From a bacterium (GTDB taxonomy: Bacteria; Desulfobacterota; Deferrisomatia; Deferrisomatales; BM512): 64,000 bases of DNA. The position numbers were made by a program, and so were the translations under genes. Shown here piece by piece: positions 1 to 8,431 of this stretch; the stretch's first letter is position 1; each line of letters starts with the position of its first letter. Location of the stretch: NCBI GenBank assembly GCA_004322275.1, contig SCTA01000015.1, positions 1 through 64,000 of the forward strand, in the 5' to 3' direction. The notes beneath the pieces were generated by a model. That model worked only from the letters and a program-made list of their open reading frames with translations, was not told the DNA's origin and did not search any database.

Positions 1-119
1 TTCACCTGTTTTTGAAGGAATGCGAATGGCGTTTCAATAACCCTGACCCAAAAGTTCAATTAGCTCAGGTAAAACAACTGGTTAGAGACTATTTAGGCTG
101 ATTATCTAGGACAGCCCCA
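1..119 (+). mobile_element. right end of an IS1595-type insertion sequence (partial)
   Basis: The window opens inside a transposase reading frame. The last 32 codons (3-98, stop TGA at 99-101) read with motifs such as LKECEWRFN, which match my memory of the C-terminus of IS1595-group (ISXO2-like) DDE transposases. Just after the stop, GGACAGCCCC (110-119) looks like the outer end of the terminal inverted repeat. The left end lies outside the window, so completeness and target duplication cannot be judged. Family assignment is by recall, not by search. Confidence 0.6.
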
Positions 120-222
120 ATTTAAAAGCAAAGGGTGCGCCCCCTGCGGACTCCAAGCCCTTCGCCAAAATACTCACCTCACCGGAAAGACTTGACCCCT
201 TTTTGTTGAATTCCAGGAAGTC

Positions 223-576
223 TTATTTTATCTCTACCAATAGTGGAGCCCTCTTCTGGACATCCTTTGGGGAGACGGATATCTCATAGTTAAACTTATT
301 ATTGACTTGTATCCAGTAGTCGCCGGCTTTGACTCCCTTGAAGCGGTACGATCCATCAGAACTGGTAATACTTTTATCAATCAATTTAAATTTGCCGTCC
401 GGCGAAACAGAGTACAGATCCACGCGGGCGTCCTGAAGCGAGAACGAATTTGGATTGTAAGGGTTCTTTGCCATCACTTCACCACTCAGTTCTGCTGACA
501 GCGAAGAAAAACTTGAAAGAAAAGAGAAAGTTAAAATCAAGGTTAGATTAAGCAACTTTTTATAATATCCAGACAT
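223..576 (-). CDS. small exported protein with a carboxypeptidase-regulatory-like (Ig-type) fold, unknown function
   Basis: About 117 aa. A signal peptide is clear (MSGYYKKLLNLTLILTF..., cleavage near SLSAEL). The rest looks like one SdrD-B/carboxypeptidase-regulatory-like beta-sandwich: a variable start, then SSDGSYRFKGVKAGDYWIQV, the usual signature of these domains. The start at 576 is chosen because GGAGGG sits 5 nt upstream; the frame extends to an ATG at 597 that overlaps the stop of the upstream gene. The protein is probably periplasmic or surface-attached. It is AT-richer than the chromosome to the right and lies beside an IS end, so recent acquisition is plausible. No enzymatic motif is visible. 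Confidence 0.75.
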   Translation of the reverse strand: MSGYYKKLLNLTLILTFSFLSSFSSLSAELSGEVMAKNPYNPNSFSLQDARVDLYSVSPDGKFKLIDKSITSSDGSYRFKGVKAGDYWIQVNNKFNYEISVSPKDVQKRAPLLVEIK

Positions 577-593
577 TTTTTCCCTCCGAGCTT

Positions 594-1253
594 TCATTGT
601 AAATTTGAACGAGGGGGACCCTTGCTTTGATCTGATGAAGCTGTAAGTGGAATTTCAACTCCTCGTATTGCTGCAGGATCGGTATCCACATCTTCTTTGA
701 TCAAGACCTCTCCAAGATTAATTGTGGAAATTTTCCCAGATACAAAATCATTATTGTTTTTAACAATATTTTCAAGGTTAATATTATCACTGCAACCAAA
801 TCTTGGTATTTTATATATAACGGTAGTATTAGACCAGTCCTCGTTTGTGATTGGCATGCCTATTGTAACTTTGTTTCCTGTAACATCTATTATCCTTGGG
901 TAAGTTGCAATTAGTACAGAATCGACCATATCATTCAGGCGATTGCCGCTAACTTCAGCGCCATGCTGATTTTGCAATTTAAGATTAGCAGATACGGTTT
1001 TATATTTGTTGTTGTTGTATAGATTGTTTAAGTTAAAACTACCTAGCTGAGCCTGAATTGATGAGCCTAGCATCTTATATAATATAAACAATACAAGTAA
1101 ATAACCGCCAAACGCACCAGTGGAAACGAAGGCAAGATTAGCAAATTTACCTTTAATTTTAGTAACGGAGTTCGGGAACATTTTATAAATTAATATCGAA
1201 GGTATCAAGGGTACTAGGATCATTATTAGTATCAAAATATATAAATAAATCAT
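594..1253 (-). CDS. membrane-anchored hypothetical protein
   Basis: 219 aa. The N-terminus has two hydrophobic segments (about residues 1-24 and 40-65), followed by a hydrophilic, Asn-rich region of about 150 residues with one Cys (FGCSDN) and no recognisable motif. This predicts a bitopic or hairpin-anchored membrane protein with a large soluble domain. Its stop overlaps the longer frame of the downstream gene, so the two are probably co-transcribed. Base composition is much more AT-rich than most of the window. I do not recognise the family. Confidence 0.7.
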   Translation of the reverse strand: MIYLYILILIMILVPLIPSILIYKMFPNSVTKIKGKFANLAFVSTGAFGGYLLVLFILYKMLGSSIQAQLGSFNLNNLYNNNKYKTVSANLKLQNQHGAEVSGNRLNDMVDSVLIATYPRIIDVTGNKVTIGMPITNEDWSNTTVIYKIPRFGCSDNINLENIVKNNNDFVSGKISTINLGEVLIKEDVDTDPAAIRGVEIPLTASSDQSKGPPRSNLQ

Positions 1254-1818
1254 GACTCCTCCGTTTTGACCGTTTTGGTCACGTTGGTCAGAGATGGTTC
1301 TCCATGATCGGACTGGTCTGGAGTGTTCCAGGTCCCGTCAGCACAGATAATGATTCGCTTCGGCATCGACACTCCAGTTCTGCTAACGGAAAAAGCAGTA
1401 ATTTCCGGTGCTTGAAGCAAAAAAGAGACTTAACAGCATAATGTGCATAATTAAAAAAATCCGATTTATTTATAATATTTATTTTTCGACAGAATAATGC
1501 ATCCACAACAAGGTGTATTATAGAAATATATATTCAATCGTTGATGCGAATTGTCAAGGCCCGAAAATGATTTTTCATCTGTTCAGAGCGGACATTTTTC
1601 CGTGACCATCGGCTTTTGCATGAATATCGAGACTCATTTTCTGTTTTGGCGACGGCGCTGATGAAGCTTTTTTCACGGTTCCGCCAAGTCCCGGACATCG
1701 GCCGGGCAGGTTGAACCCACGCTTTTGGCAATTATGAATTAGGGCGTTTAGTGGCGTTGTCGGCTTAGCCGTTCCTCCTGTATCTCCTTCAATTTATTAC
1801 TCCCCTCTTGGCTTGCGC
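1254..1818. other. intergenic stretch without a supported gene
   Basis: About 565 bp, AT-rich in its first half and GC-richer near dinB. Two short minus-strand frames (72 and 65 codons) lack family resemblance and clear ribosome sites, and look spurious. It probably contains the promoters of the leftward hypothetical pair and of dinB, but no convincing -35/-10 pair stands out. Confidence 0.5.
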
Positions 1819-1830
1819 ACCTGCGCAGGT
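1819..1830. promoter_or_regulatory. perfect 12-bp palindrome upstream of dinB, possible operator
   Basis: ACCTGCGCAGGT is a perfect palindrome ending 15 bp before the dinB ATG. dinB genes are often under SOS or stress control, so an operator is possible. The sequence is not a standard LexA box and could equally be chance in GC-rich DNA. Confidence 0.25.
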
Positions 1831-1845
1831 TATTATCCTCTTCCC

Positions 1846-3039
1846 ATGATTCGTTCAATTATCCACATCGACATGGATGCGTTTTTCGCGTCGATAGAGC
1901 AGCTGGACAATCCCCAGTATCGCGGGAAGCCGGTTATCGTCGGGGCGGACCCGAAGGGCGGGCGGGGGCGCGGCGTCGTCGCGGCTTGCTCCTACGAGGC
2001 GCGAAAGTTCGGCATACATTCGGCAATGCCGATCTCGCAGGCGTGGCGCAGGTGCCCGAAGGGCGTCTTCGTCGCGCCGAGGGGTTCGCGCTACGTCGAG
2101 CTTTCGCGCAAGATTATAGCTATTTTCCGCACTTATACGGACCTCGTGGAGCCGCTCTCGATCGACGAGGCTTTTCTCGACGTGACGGGCTCGCGCCTTC
2201 TCTTCGGCGACGCGCCGAAGATCGGGAGGGAGATCAAGGAGCGGATAAGGACCGAGTTGGGCCTCGTGGCGTCTGTCGGCGTCGCTCCGAACAAGTTCGT
2301 CGCCAAGATCGCCTCCGACCTAGGCAAGCCGGACGGCTTCGTAGTGGTCGGCGAGGGCGAGGTGAGGGAGTTTTTGCGCGAGCTTCCGATCAAACGGCTC
2401 TGGGGAGTGGGGGAGAAGACGGCTGAAACCCTGACGCGCCGCGGGATGAGGACGATAGGGGATATCGCCCGCCTCGGCGAGAGAAACATGGTCTCCATCC
2501 TCGGCGAGCACGGCCTGCACCTCTGGCGTCTTTCGCAGGGGGAGGATTACCGCGAGGTGGTGACGGAATCGGAGGCCAAATCGGTCGGCAACGAGACTAC
2601 CTTCGAGGAGGACACCTCCGACCCGGATACCGTCCGCAACACCCTCCTTTACCTCTGCGACAAGGTCGCGGGGAGGCTCCGGAAGTACGGTTTCAAGGCC
2701 GTGGGGGTGACACTTAAGCTGCGCGACGAGGATTTCAAGACGATTACCCGCTCGCTCACCCGCGAAGCCCCCACTTCGGTCACGGCGGACCTCTTTTCCG
2801 ACGCGCTGGAGCTGCTTTCACGCTCCGGCTGGAAGGGTACGCGGAGGGTTCGGCTGCTGGGAGTCTCGGCGCACAGGCTTGTTTCGGGCGGCGGCGCGCC
2901 CCTCCAGGGGAATCTTTTCGTGGACCCGGCGAGGGAGGGGCGGAAGATCGACGCGGAGAAGGCGGTCGATGCGGTCCGGGCTAAGTTTGGTAGGGGGGCG
3001 CTAAAGCGGGGGGCGCTTGTTAAGAGCGATGAGGAGTAA
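1846..3039 (+). CDS. dinB: DNA polymerase IV (Y-family translesion polymerase)
   Basis: 397 aa from the ATG at 1846; a TTG at 1813 is in frame, but the family begins at the IIHIDMDAFF segment. Key features: metal-binding Asp in HIDMDAFF (D9, D11), the adjacent steric-gate Phe, SIDEAFLDV (D107/E108) and the thumb helix-hairpin-helix region (IKRLWGVGEKTAETL). A little-finger domain follows. Near the C-terminus QGNLF matches the beta-clamp-binding pentapeptide (QxxLF), although the protein continues about 35 residues past it. It copies damaged DNA in the cytoplasm at low fidelity. It stands alone, followed by an intergenic palindromic repeat. Confidence 0.95.
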   Translation: MIRSIIHIDMDAFFASIEQLDNPQYRGKPVIVGADPKGGRGRGVVAACSYEARKFGIHSAMPISQAWRRCPKGVFVAPRGSRYVELSRKIIAIFRTYTDLVEPLSIDEAFLDVTGSRLLFGDAPKIGREIKERIRTELGLVASVGVAPNKFVAKIASDLGKPDGFVVVGEGEVREFLRELPIKRLWGVGEKTAETLTRRGMRTIGDIARLGERNMVSILGEHGLHLWRLSQGEDYREVVTESEAKSVGNETTFEEDTSDPDTVRNTLLYLCDKVAGRLRKYGFKAVGVTLKLRDEDFKTITRSLTREAPTSVTADLFSDALELLSRSGWKGTRRVRLLGVSAHRLVSGGGAPLQGNLFVDPAREGRKIDAEKAVDAVRAKFGRGALKRGALVKSDEE

Positions 3040-3049
3040 CAGACGTTAT

Positions 3050-3169
3050 CCGGCGCATCCTTTCCGTCCCTGGCTTCGTCATGTCCTCGCTCAAGGGTTC
3101 GCCGTAGCGCTGCTACTGTCTCACCCTTTCTCTGCGGGATTCCTCGCCGGGAACGGAAAACCGCGCCGG
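3050..3169. repeat. intergenic palindromic repeat, type B copy 1 (120 bp)
   Basis: Bounded by CCGGCGCATCC... and ...CCGCGCCGG, which form an imperfect terminal stem (left arm also TTTCCGTCCCTGGC, right arm GCCGGGAACGGAAAA). The centre holds a GTAGC-GCT-GCTAC hairpin. A second 120-bp copy lies at 6465-6584, with about 10 substitutions. The inner part is shared with type A repeats (4019, 48696), whose ends differ. It encodes nothing. Confidence 0.85.
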
Positions 3170-3301
3170 GAAAATCTTTTACTGCGATAGTTGTCGAGGG
3201 GTCTAACCTTGACGCTGGGGTGCTCGCGGAGGGATGTTTCTTCTTGCATATAATACTGAAATGGTTATAATTTAGCTGAATGCAATTACAGGGAGGGTTC
3301 C

Positions 3302-4018
3302 ATGAAGCGAAATATCATAAATATAGACGAAGAGAAGTGTACCGGCTGCGGCCTTTGCATAGTGAACTGCGCCGAGGGCTCGCTGGCGATAATCGACGGC
3401 AAGGCGCGGCTGGTTCGCGAAGCTCTCTGCGATGGCCTTGGCGCGTGCATCGGCCACTGCCCTGAGGGCGCGCTGACTATCGAGGTGCGCGACGCCGAGG
3501 AGTTTGACGAGCATATCGTCGAAGAGCACCTCAAGGAGCTCAAGGCCAAAGAGGCCAAGAGTTCTCCCTTCGGCTGCCCCTCCGCCGCGACGGTGAAATT
3601 CGAGGTGGCGGAATCTCCGGAGGTTCCCGGCGGGAAGACCGCCTCGCAGCTCGGCCACTGGCCGGTGCAGCTAACCCTTCTGAACCCCGCCGCTCCCTTT
3701 CTGAAGGGAGCGGACCTCCTTCTCGCGGCGGATTGCGGACCCTTCGCCTATCCCGACTTCCACAGGGACTTTTTGAAGGGAAGGGTCGCCGCCGTAGCGT
3801 GTCCCAAGCTCGACGACGCCGATGCGCACATGAAGAAGCTGGCCGACGTTATCCGCTACGGAGAGCCCGCAAGCCTCACGATAGCCCGGATGGAAGTACC
3901 CTGCTGCGGCGGCCTTTCGATGATAGCGAAGCGCGCCATCGAGGAGAGCGGAAGAAATATCCCGATAAGGGAAATCATAATCGACAGAGACGGGACTATA
4001 GTCTCCGACAAAGCTTAA
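3302..4018 (+). CDS. ferredoxin-like protein with two N-terminal Cys clusters
   Basis: 238 aa, ATG preceded by GGGAGG. Residues 14-25 hold a classic [4Fe-4S] motif (CTGCGLCIVNC). A second, variant cluster (CDGLGACIGHCPEG) follows at about 47-60. The C-terminal half includes GCPSAA, an ADCGPFAYPD segment and a CCGG motif (PCCGGLS) near residue 200, suggesting a further metal or redox site. The family is a widespread cytoplasmic 4Fe-4S protein in anaerobes, presumably an electron carrier; substrate and partner are unknown. It is monocistronic, with a type A repeat starting directly at its stop codon. Confidence 0.88.
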   Translation: MKRNIINIDEEKCTGCGLCIVNCAEGSLAIIDGKARLVREALCDGLGACIGHCPEGALTIEVRDAEEFDEHIVEEHLKELKAKEAKSSPFGCPSAATVKFEVAESPEVPGGKTASQLGHWPVQLTLLNPAAPFLKGADLLLAADCGPFAYPDFHRDFLKGRVAAVACPKLDDADAHMKKLADVIRYGEPASLTIARMEVPCCGGLSMIAKRAIEESGRNIPIREIIIDRDGTIVSDKA

Positions 4019-4160
4019 GAGGTTGTTGAAAACTGCTGCGAGCCCCGTTTTCTGCGTCGCGTGCTCGCTCAAGGACTCGCCGTAGTGCCGCTACTGTCAT
4101 CGTCCTTTCGCTCCGCGTCTCCTTGAAACCGGGGCTTCTCGCGACGTTTTGAACAACCTC
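4019..4160. repeat. intergenic palindromic repeat, type A copy 1 (142 bp)
   Basis: Ends are GAGGTTGTTGAAAAC and GTTTTGAACAACCTC, a near-perfect terminal inverted repeat, followed inward by AGCCCCG/CGGGGCT. The centre has CTCGCTCAAGG and a GTAG...CTAC hairpin, as in type B. It starts at the base after the preceding stop codon. A full copy in the opposite orientation is at 48696-48834, and a right-half remnant is at 5757-5801. Confidence 0.85.
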
Positions 4161-4218
4161 ATTGAATGTCTAACTGTGGGAGGTTTATCTTCCCTCTCAT
4201 TTATTGCGGCAAGTGAAA

Positions 4219-5739
4219 ATGTCCACAGCCGGTTTCGTTAAAAAATCTTCAAAGGCCCTCCACAAGTGGATAGGGCTTTTCGGCTTTTTCTGGCTCGCGG
4301 TCATGGGCGCGACGGGGATAATCCTCAATCACCCCGGCCTCATCTCCTCCATCGACCTGCCGCGAAGCTTCCTTCCCGGCAATTACGAATACCGCGACTG
4401 GAACAGGAACGCCTTTCGCGGCGCTGTCGAATCCCCGGAGGGTGGGCTGCTGCTTTACGGCGAGACCGGAATTTGGCGCTTCTACGGAGATTTCGCCCCG
4501 CCTTCGGACTTCTCCTCCGGTCTTCCCACGGCCGCCTACCTTCGCGACGTGCGCGACCTCATGAACGTGGACGGAACCCTGCTCGCCGCCACGAGGGGAG
4601 GACTGTACGCTCGAGGAGCACTGGAACCTTCGTGGAAGCCGGTCGCGCTCTCCAGCGATTACCCCGTCGATCTGTTTTTCGGAAGAGACCGAATTTTCGC
4701 GCTTACCCGCTCCGATCTTTACGCCGCTCCGCTTTACGACCCCCTGAGCTTCAGCAGAGTAACGCCCGGAAAGGCGGGGCTCAAAGACCCGAAGCGCAGC
4801 CTCTTTCGGCTCGTCTTCGACATGCACTACGGGGAGACCTGGGGGAGCGCCGGCAGATACCTGATGGATTTAGCGGGCGTCTACCTCGTTTTCGGCTCGC
4901 TCACCGGGGCGTGGTTCTGGTGGAGGAAGAAGAGAAAGACGCTGGCGAAGGGAAGGGGAGGGAAACTGGCCGGAAAGGGGCTCAGGCTACACATAAAGCT
5001 GGGACTCTGGTTCGCGCCGCTTCTCGTCTTCTCGGCGCTGACAGGAGTCTTCGAGCGGCCCCCCTTTCTGGTCGCCATAGCCGACGCCGAATACCCCATG
5101 TCGCTCCACCCCGGTCCCCGCCACGAGAACCCCTGGCACGACACGCTGAGAAAAGGGCTTTACGACCCCTCGCGGGAATCCGTCGTGCTTGCCACCTCCG
5201 AGGGGTTTTACGAGGGCAAGGAGTTCCTGCTGGGGAAAGAGAGCGCCTCCTTCCACAAGCTTCCCGGCGGCGCGCCGGTCAGCGTGATGGGTGCTACGGT
5301 CTTCGAGAAAGACCTCCAAAGCCCCGGTTCCTCCTATCTCGTCGGCTCGATGTCGGGGCTCTACCACTGGGACCGCGACCGCAAGGAAGTCGTCAACCTC
5401 TTTACCGGCGAACCTCCGAAAGCTCCCAAGGGGCCGCCGGTGGGAGATCAAATGGTGGTCGGCTATGCGCCGCTCGACCTTTCGGGCCGCTATCTTTGGG
5501 CGGATTACAACAAGGGACTATTCCTCAGCGACGGCAGGACGGCGGGAATTTCCCTTCCCCCGGAGCTTGAAGACGGCGGCCGCATCTCTCTGTGGCACGC
5601 GCTCTTCGAGCTCCACAACGGCAGGTTCTTCACCTTCCTCCTCGGCTGGTGGAGCTGGCTTGTCGTTCCTCTCACCGGGCTTTGCCTGATAGTTGAGACA
5701 CTCACCGGAGTCTACGACCGTCTTAGAGCGAAACGCTAG
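4219..5739 (+). CDS. PepSY-associated transmembrane protein
   Basis: About 506 aa from ATG 4219; a TTG at 4204 is also possible and neither has a strong ribosome site. The N-terminus (LHKWIGLFGFFWLAVMGATG) is the typical first helix of PepSY-associated membrane proteins. Further helices lie near 220-240 (VYLVFGSLTGAWFWWRKK), 260-280 and 475-500 (FFTFLLGWWSWLVVPLTG). Two long extracytoplasmic segments contain repeated GLY/GFYEG and LLYGETGIW units resembling beta-propeller blades. Relatives are often linked to iron uptake or to membrane redox proteins; the role here is unknown. It lies alone between two repeat elements. Confidence 0.85.
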   Translation: MSTAGFVKKSSKALHKWIGLFGFFWLAVMGATGIILNHPGLISSIDLPRSFLPGNYEYRDWNRNAFRGAVESPEGGLLLYGETGIWRFYGDFAPPSDFSSGLPTAAYLRDVRDLMNVDGTLLAATRGGLYARGALEPSWKPVALSSDYPVDLFFGRDRIFALTRSDLYAAPLYDPLSFSRVTPGKAGLKDPKRSLFRLVFDMHYGETWGSAGRYLMDLAGVYLVFGSLTGAWFWWRKKRKTLAKGRGGKLAGKGLRLHIKLGLWFAPLLVFSALTGVFERPPFLVAIADAEYPMSLHPGPRHENPWHDTLRKGLYDPSRESVVLATSEGFYEGKEFLLGKESASFHKLPGGAPVSVMGATVFEKDLQSPGSSYLVGSMSGLYHWDRDRKEVVNLFTGEPPKAPKGPPVGDQMVVGYAPLDLSGRYLWADYNKGLFLSDGRTAGISLPPELEDGGRISLWHALFELHNGRFFTFLLGWWSWLVVPLTGLCLIVETLTGVYDRLRAKR

Positions 5740-5756
5740 CTCTCAGTATAGCTATG

Positions 5757-5801
5757 AGTCTCCTTGAAGCAGCGACTTCTCGCAGCGTTTTTAACAACCT
5801 C
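5757..5801. repeat. truncated right half of a type A palindromic repeat
   Basis: GAGTCTCCTTGAAG...GACTTCTCGCAGCG...TTAACAACCTC aligns with the right arm of the element at 4019-4160. The left arm is absent, so this is a decayed copy lying 84 bp before the selenoprotein gene. Confidence 0.6.
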
Positions 5802-5884
5802 ATCTTTTGCGCGGAGGCGAAACCGGATTAGACTTTCCAGGCAGCAGAACCGTTCGTTTGCTTCATTGGAAAGGAGAATCACCG

Positions 5885-6457
5885 ATGGCGAAGGTGGAAT
5901 GGCTGACCTCTTTCGAGAACGCGTTGGCGAAATCGCGTGAAACGGGCAAGCACGTCTTTCTGGATTTTTTCGACCCCGGCTGAATCGGCTGCCAGCAGAT
6001 GGACGCGGTCGCGTACCCAGACCCCTCGGTAGCCGATTTCATAGAAAAAAACCTCATCCCGCTGAGACTGATGTCTGACGACAGGGTTTACGCCGTCCGC
6101 TTCAGAATAAAGTGGACGCCCTCGCTTCTGGTGCTGGACAGCGACGGAGTGGAGCATTACCGCACTCTGGGTTTCTACCCACCGGCCGACCTTATCCCCT
6201 CGCTCATGCTGGGAATCGCCAAAACCTGGTTTAACAAGCCCGACAGACCGGCCTCGATCGCCGTTCTCGACCAGATAGTCAGCCAGCACCCCAGAAACTC
6301 CCTCGCGCCCGAGGCGGTCTACCTCGCCGGGGTCGCCCGCTACATCGAGACCCATCACCTCACGCACCTGACTGGAATCTACGACAAGCTCACCGCCGAT
6401 TATCCGGAGAGCGTTTGGGTTACTAGGTCTAGTCCTTACAGGCTGCTGAAGAAGTAA
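5885..6457 (+). CDS. thioredoxin-fold selenoprotein (UGA = Sec33), UxxC active site
   Basis: 190 aa if the in-frame TGA at 5981-5983 is read as selenocysteine. The start ATG 5885 follows AAGGAG with 8-nt spacing, so translation clearly begins before the TGA. The N-terminal part (MAKVEWLTSFENALAKSRE, then KHVFLDFFDPG) is a thioredoxin beta1-alpha1-beta2. The active site reads G-U-I-G-C, that is UxxC in place of CxxC. KWTPSLLVLD supplies the cis-Pro loop at about 75, and the C-terminal 90 residues are TPR-like helices. No signal peptide, so a cytoplasmic reductase is likely. A hairpin with a GGUC loop lies 24 nt after the UGA (6003-6014). Conventional calling would start at the Met after the UGA (5999) and lose the active site. 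Confidence 0.85.
6003..6014 (+). promoter_or_regulatory. candidate bacterial SECIS hairpin of the thioredoxin-like selenoprotein
   Basis: ACGC-GGTC-GCGT forms a 4-bp stem with a GGUC tetraloop, or 5 bp closing on GU. Flanking GG/ACC can extend it past a bulge. The GGUC loop is the one in E. coli fdhF SECIS. It starts 23 nt after the UGA, inside the 16-37 nt range of the published bacterial SECIS model. Confidence 0.65.
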
Positions 6458-6464
6458 CCGTAAT

Positions 6465-6584
6465 CCGGCGCATCCTTTCCGCCCCCGGCGTCGTCATGTC
6501 CTCGCTCAAGGGCTCGCCGTAGCGCTGCTACTGCCTCGCCCTCTCGCTGCGGGATTCCTCGCCGGGAACGGAAAGCCGCGCCGG
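6465..6584. repeat. intergenic palindromic repeat, type B copy 2 (120 bp)
   Basis: Same length, ends and orientation as the copy at 3050-3169, with about 10 substitutions. The CTCGCTCAAGG and GCCGTAGCGCTGCTACTG core is identical. It separates the selenoprotein gene from the convergent KAP NTPase gene. Confidence 0.85.
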
Positions 6585-6616
6585 TCGATGTAAAAAAGAC
6601 CGGCACATCCTGATTA

Positions 6617-8431
6617 TCACTCAGGCTTTGATTTATCCAGAATCGTGCCGGTGCGAATTGCCCCATCAAGTTTTGTCGTTTTATCGATAATTGCGCCGTC
6701 AAGGATTGCGTTGGTAAGGTTAGCATAGGACAGATTCGCCATTCTCAGGTCCGCCTCGTATAGGTTCGCCCCGGACAGGTTCGCCCCAAAAAGGTTCGCC
6801 CCGTACAAGTTCGCCCCGTACAAGTTCGCCCCAGACAGGTTCGCCCCGTACAAGTTCGCCCCGGACAGGTCCGCCCCAAAAAGGTTCGTCGCTTCCAGGC
6901 CCGCAACGTAAAGGTTCACCATGTGAAGGTTCGCCCCGGACAGGTTCGCCCCGGCCAGATTCGTCCTGGCCAGATTCGCCCTGGCCAGATACGCCCCGAC
7001 CAGATACGCCCCCGGTTTAATCACGTGACCGTTTATCTCCGGCCAGTGCTGCTCTTCCTCCCCAGTGGCCAAAACCTCTTCGGAAGATTCTTTTATTCGC
7101 TTTCGCGTGTCGGGGTCGGAAAGCCACTCTTTACCGGGTCCGGAGGAAAGGAGGTCGAGCAGCCGTTTATCAACCAGGAGTTTTTCCAGTACTGCTTTGT
7201 GAGGTTTTTTATGGTCAACTGAAATTTCCGCTTCAAAGAGACCGATGAGGTTGTTTTCACCATCCATGAGTTTGGCTAAGTAGAGGGATAAGCTGATGCA
7301 GTTATCAGTCACTCCAAAATCTTTCATTAAGGAGTCTGTTATCACCACGGGGTCGTTTTCTTCCAGTATGGAGAGAATTTCCGGCCACATCATCGAAAGG
7401 GCTTCATGCACCGCGAAGGGGGCGATTTTCAACTCGCCTTTGTCGCCTTTGTCGCCCTCCTCGATTTCGGCGACCTCGCGCATGACCAGCAGGCGGTTTA
7501 AAAAGCGTATTATCTTTCTTGGGTTTTCCCTGCAAGCCGGACAGATCGTTTCGCACAGGGCTTCTATGTCTTCTCCCGCAATTTTTCCGAAGATTTCCAT
7601 CTCAAGGAGCTGCTTGACGTAATCCTTTACCCGCTTTGTAATCGGGGGAATCTTGAAGGGCATCTGTACGATCTTGTCAAGATAGTTGCCGTAAAGCTCT
7701 TCGGGAATTTTGAGCCTCTCCGTGTACTTATGGCGGAGAAAAGCCTTGATTATCTCGGGCTCAAGGCCGAGGACGAAGGCGATGTTGCGCTGATGGAGTA
7801 CGAGCTTAATCGATTCGATGAGTTTTACGGCCTGAATGGGGAAACAGCGGTCGAGATCGTCAACGAATACCACGATTTTTGAATCGGAGCCCTCTGCGGC
7901 TTCGCGCAGCCCCTCGAAAGTGTTGAAGTAAAGGCTCCGTGCGGCGATCTTGTCAGCTTCCGTTTGAGACAGGTCTTCAAACTTGTCTATCGCTTTCCCA
8001 GCGTCCAGTTCGACAAGAGGCGGCTTTATTGCTATTCCGTAGAGAAGGCTTCTGAAAGCCTTGAGAACGCTGCCGGGTTTCGCCTTGGTTTTCCCCGCTG
8101 CTTTCTCTTTTTCTTCGAGCGCTTTGATTATCGTGGCGAGAAGGGGAATTACGAGGTGATCCTCTTTCTCGTACTGCCAGGCGTTGAACCATACGGTCGT
8201 TGCCCCGGCGTCCCTGAGCTTTTTCTCCATCATCCTCATGAGGCTGGTCTTGCCGCTCCCCCAGTCGCCGTAGACGCCTATTGTTATCGGCTCCTCGGTA
8301 TTGAAGGCCGCCGAGGCGAGTATGCGGGCGTAGCCGTCGAAACCTATCTTGTCTCCCTCTATTTTGCTCTGCCCGTCATAGACCGGTATGTCAGGCAGGA
8401 GACTAAAATTTTTTATGAGGCCTGTGGTCAT
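6617..8431 (-). CDS. KAP-family P-loop NTPase with C-terminal pentapeptide repeats
   Basis: 604 aa. Walker A is GDWGSGKTS (residues 55-63), preceded by the KAP-type IGVYG strand. Walker B is VVFVDDLDRC near 205, and a sensor-like region LGLEPEIIKAFL follows. Residues 300-330 (CRENPRKIIRFLNRL) fit the KAP helical lid. From about 483 to 580 the sequence becomes A(N/D)LxG-type pentapeptide repeats (GANLSGANL, GANLYGANL), predicting a right-handed quadrilateral beta-helix. KAP NTPases are an AAA-like group, often membrane-associated and some linked to phage exclusion (PifA). The usual transmembrane insertion is not obvious here. It is monocistronic; function unknown, a defence role is inference. 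Confidence 0.88.
   Translation of the reverse strand: MTTGLIKNFSLLPDIPVYDGQSKIEGDKIGFDGYARILASAAFNTEEPITIGVYGDWGSGKTSLMRMMEKKLRDAGATTVWFNAWQYEKEDHLVIPLLATIIKALEEKEKAAGKTKAKPGSVLKAFRSLLYGIAIKPPLVELDAGKAIDKFEDLSQTEADKIAARSLYFNTFEGLREAAEGSDSKIVVFVDDLDRCFPIQAVKLIESIKLVLHQRNIAFVLGLEPEIIKAFLRHKYTERLKIPEELYGNYLDKIVQMPFKIPPITKRVKDYVKQLLEMEIFGKIAGEDIEALCETICPACRENPRKIIRFLNRLLVMREVAEIEEGDKGDKGELKIAPFAVHEALSMMWPEILSILEENDPVVITDSLMKDFGVTDNCISLSLYLAKLMDGENNLIGLFEAEISVDHKKPHKAVLEKLLVDKRLLDLLSSGPGKEWLSDPDTRKRIKESSEEVLATGEEEQHWPEINGHVIKPGAYLVGAYLARANLARTNLAGANLSGANLHMVNLYVAGLEATNLFGADLSGANLYGANLSGANLYGANLYGANLFGANLSGANLYEADLRMANLSYANLTNAILDGAIIDKTTKLDGAIRTGTILDKSKPE

Noticed and set aside
1288-1731. Two short minus-strand frames (72 and 65 codons)
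   Set aside because: No ribosome site, no recognisable protein pattern, Cys/Arg-rich composition typical of antisense noise.
6745-6990. Short tandem DNA repeats resembling a satellite
   Set aside because: They encode the pentapeptide repeats of the KAP NTPase on the minus strand.
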